A stretch of 64,000 nucleotides of DNA, taken from assembly GCF_900105925.1 (NCBI RefSeq), contig NZ_LT629791.1, forward strand, positions 7,410,001-7,474,000, in the 5' to 3' direction. The DNA comes from Jiangella alkaliphila (GTDB taxonomy: Bacteria; Actinomycetota; Actinomycetes; Jiangellales; Jiangellaceae). Under the pieces are notes generated by a model that had not been told where the DNA came from, did no database searches, and saw only the letters and a list, made by a program, of their open reading frames with translations. Made by a program: the position numbers and the translations under genes. Below, in pieces: positions 63,757-64,000 of this stretch (position 1 is the stretch's first letter; every line of letters starts with the position of its first letter).

Positions 63757-64000
63757 TTACAGGGGACCGGGGACATCCCGCCGCGGGGTCACGGTGAACG
63801 CGTTGACGGTGCCGAGGCCGCGCACCGTCGTCGGCGGCAGCGCGCGCAGCGCGAACGCGGGCGCATCGGCCAGCTCCTTCGCCGTCACGTCGTCGACGAG
63901 GACAGTGTTGCGCTCGGCCAGAGCGGTGAGCCGGGCGGCGAGATTCGTCGGGGTCCCGAACACGTCGCCCAGGCGAGCCACCACGGGCCCGGTCGCGATG
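63757..64000 (-). CDS. Class III adenylate/guanylate cyclase, C-terminal part (partial)
   Basis: The frame enters from the right edge as IATGPVVARLGDVFGTPTNLAARLTALAE, the conserved part of class III cyclase domains that carries the Asn and Arg (NLAAR) of the transition-state site. It ends FTVTPRRDVPGPL. Only the last 81 residues are in the window, so N-terminal domains and the metal Asp residues are not seen. It makes cyclic nucleotide or is a catalytically dead relative. Confidence 0.85.
   Translation of the reverse strand, partial: IATGPVVARLGDVFGTPTNLAARLTALAERNTVLVDDVTAKELADAPAFALRALPPTTVRGLGTVNAFTVTPRRDVPGPL

Overview
The window is 64 kb of very GC-rich DNA. Genes are densely packed, stops and starts often overlap (ATGA, GTGA), GTG starts are common, and several transcripts look leaderless. 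Signal peptides, LytR-CpsA-Psr proteins, a sortase-anchored protein, RIO kinase, PurE/PurK order and many TetR, MarR, GntR, ROK and TrmB regulators fit a chromosome of a filamentous or soil actinomycete. A Jiangella-like genus is my guess from gene content only. I saw no rRNA, tRNA or CRISPR array.

Layout. 1-12.4 kb is an envelope region: ABC exporter for a cell-wall glycopolymer (ATPase cut by the window edge), two glycosyltransferases, a sortase-anchored protein, two LCP ligases, an FkbM methyltransferase and UDP-glucose 6-dehydrogenase, with a thioesterase and a SAM-hydrolase-like gene between them. The SAM-hydrolase-like gene is preceded by a Met-rich leader ORF and an intrinsic terminator. 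At 12.4-20.2 kb an acyl-CoA dehydrogenase gene has served as an attachment site: a 54-bp piece of its 3' end recurs 4.25 kb downstream, and each copy is followed by the remnant of a tyrosine integrase. The interval carries an IS1380-type element, a beheaded enolase-superfamily gene, a nucleotidyltransferase, and, after the second copy, an XRE/NUDIX pair typical of actinomycete integrative elements.

20.2-33.6 kb is ordinary accessory metabolism: VOC, SRPBCC, MFS, DUF5996, DUF1330 and NUDIX genes; a MarR/ABC exporter pair; a secreted glycosidase; a FadR-type regulator with hydroxypyruvate isomerase and tartronate semialdehyde reductase; Uma2; and a TetR/aldo-keto reductase pair. At 33.7-35.2 kb an IS4-type element with a 12-bp target duplication sits inside a palindromic repeat at the end of an AbiEi-like gene. 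36.3-43.3 kb is an amino-sugar or oligosaccharide uptake locus (ROK repressor, lipoprotein, two permeases, NagZ) with UbiA downstream. The transporter ATPase is absent and is presumably encoded elsewhere.

44.1-49.5 kb is the most interesting block: four genes with overlapping stops and starts, encoding a kleisin-like protein, a 177-aa protein of unknown type, a winged-helix (KITE-like) protein and a 1005-aa SMC-like ATPase. The layout resembles Wadjet/MksBEF condensins, but no JetD/MksG nuclease follows; the next gene is a proline iminopeptidase. 50-58.9 kb holds a CoA-binding protein, a TrmB regulator divergent from a 1473-aa subtilase with a long structured leader, RIO kinase and a second AbiEi-like protein. 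58.9-64 kb holds purE/purK, GtrA, HMG-CoA lyase, enoyl-CoA hydratase, a sugar-nucleotidyltransferase and the end of an adenylate cyclase.

Several regulators can be paired with palindromes by position and shared sequence: ROK, FadR/GntR, TrmB, TetR and MarR. These pairings are inferences from the sequence.
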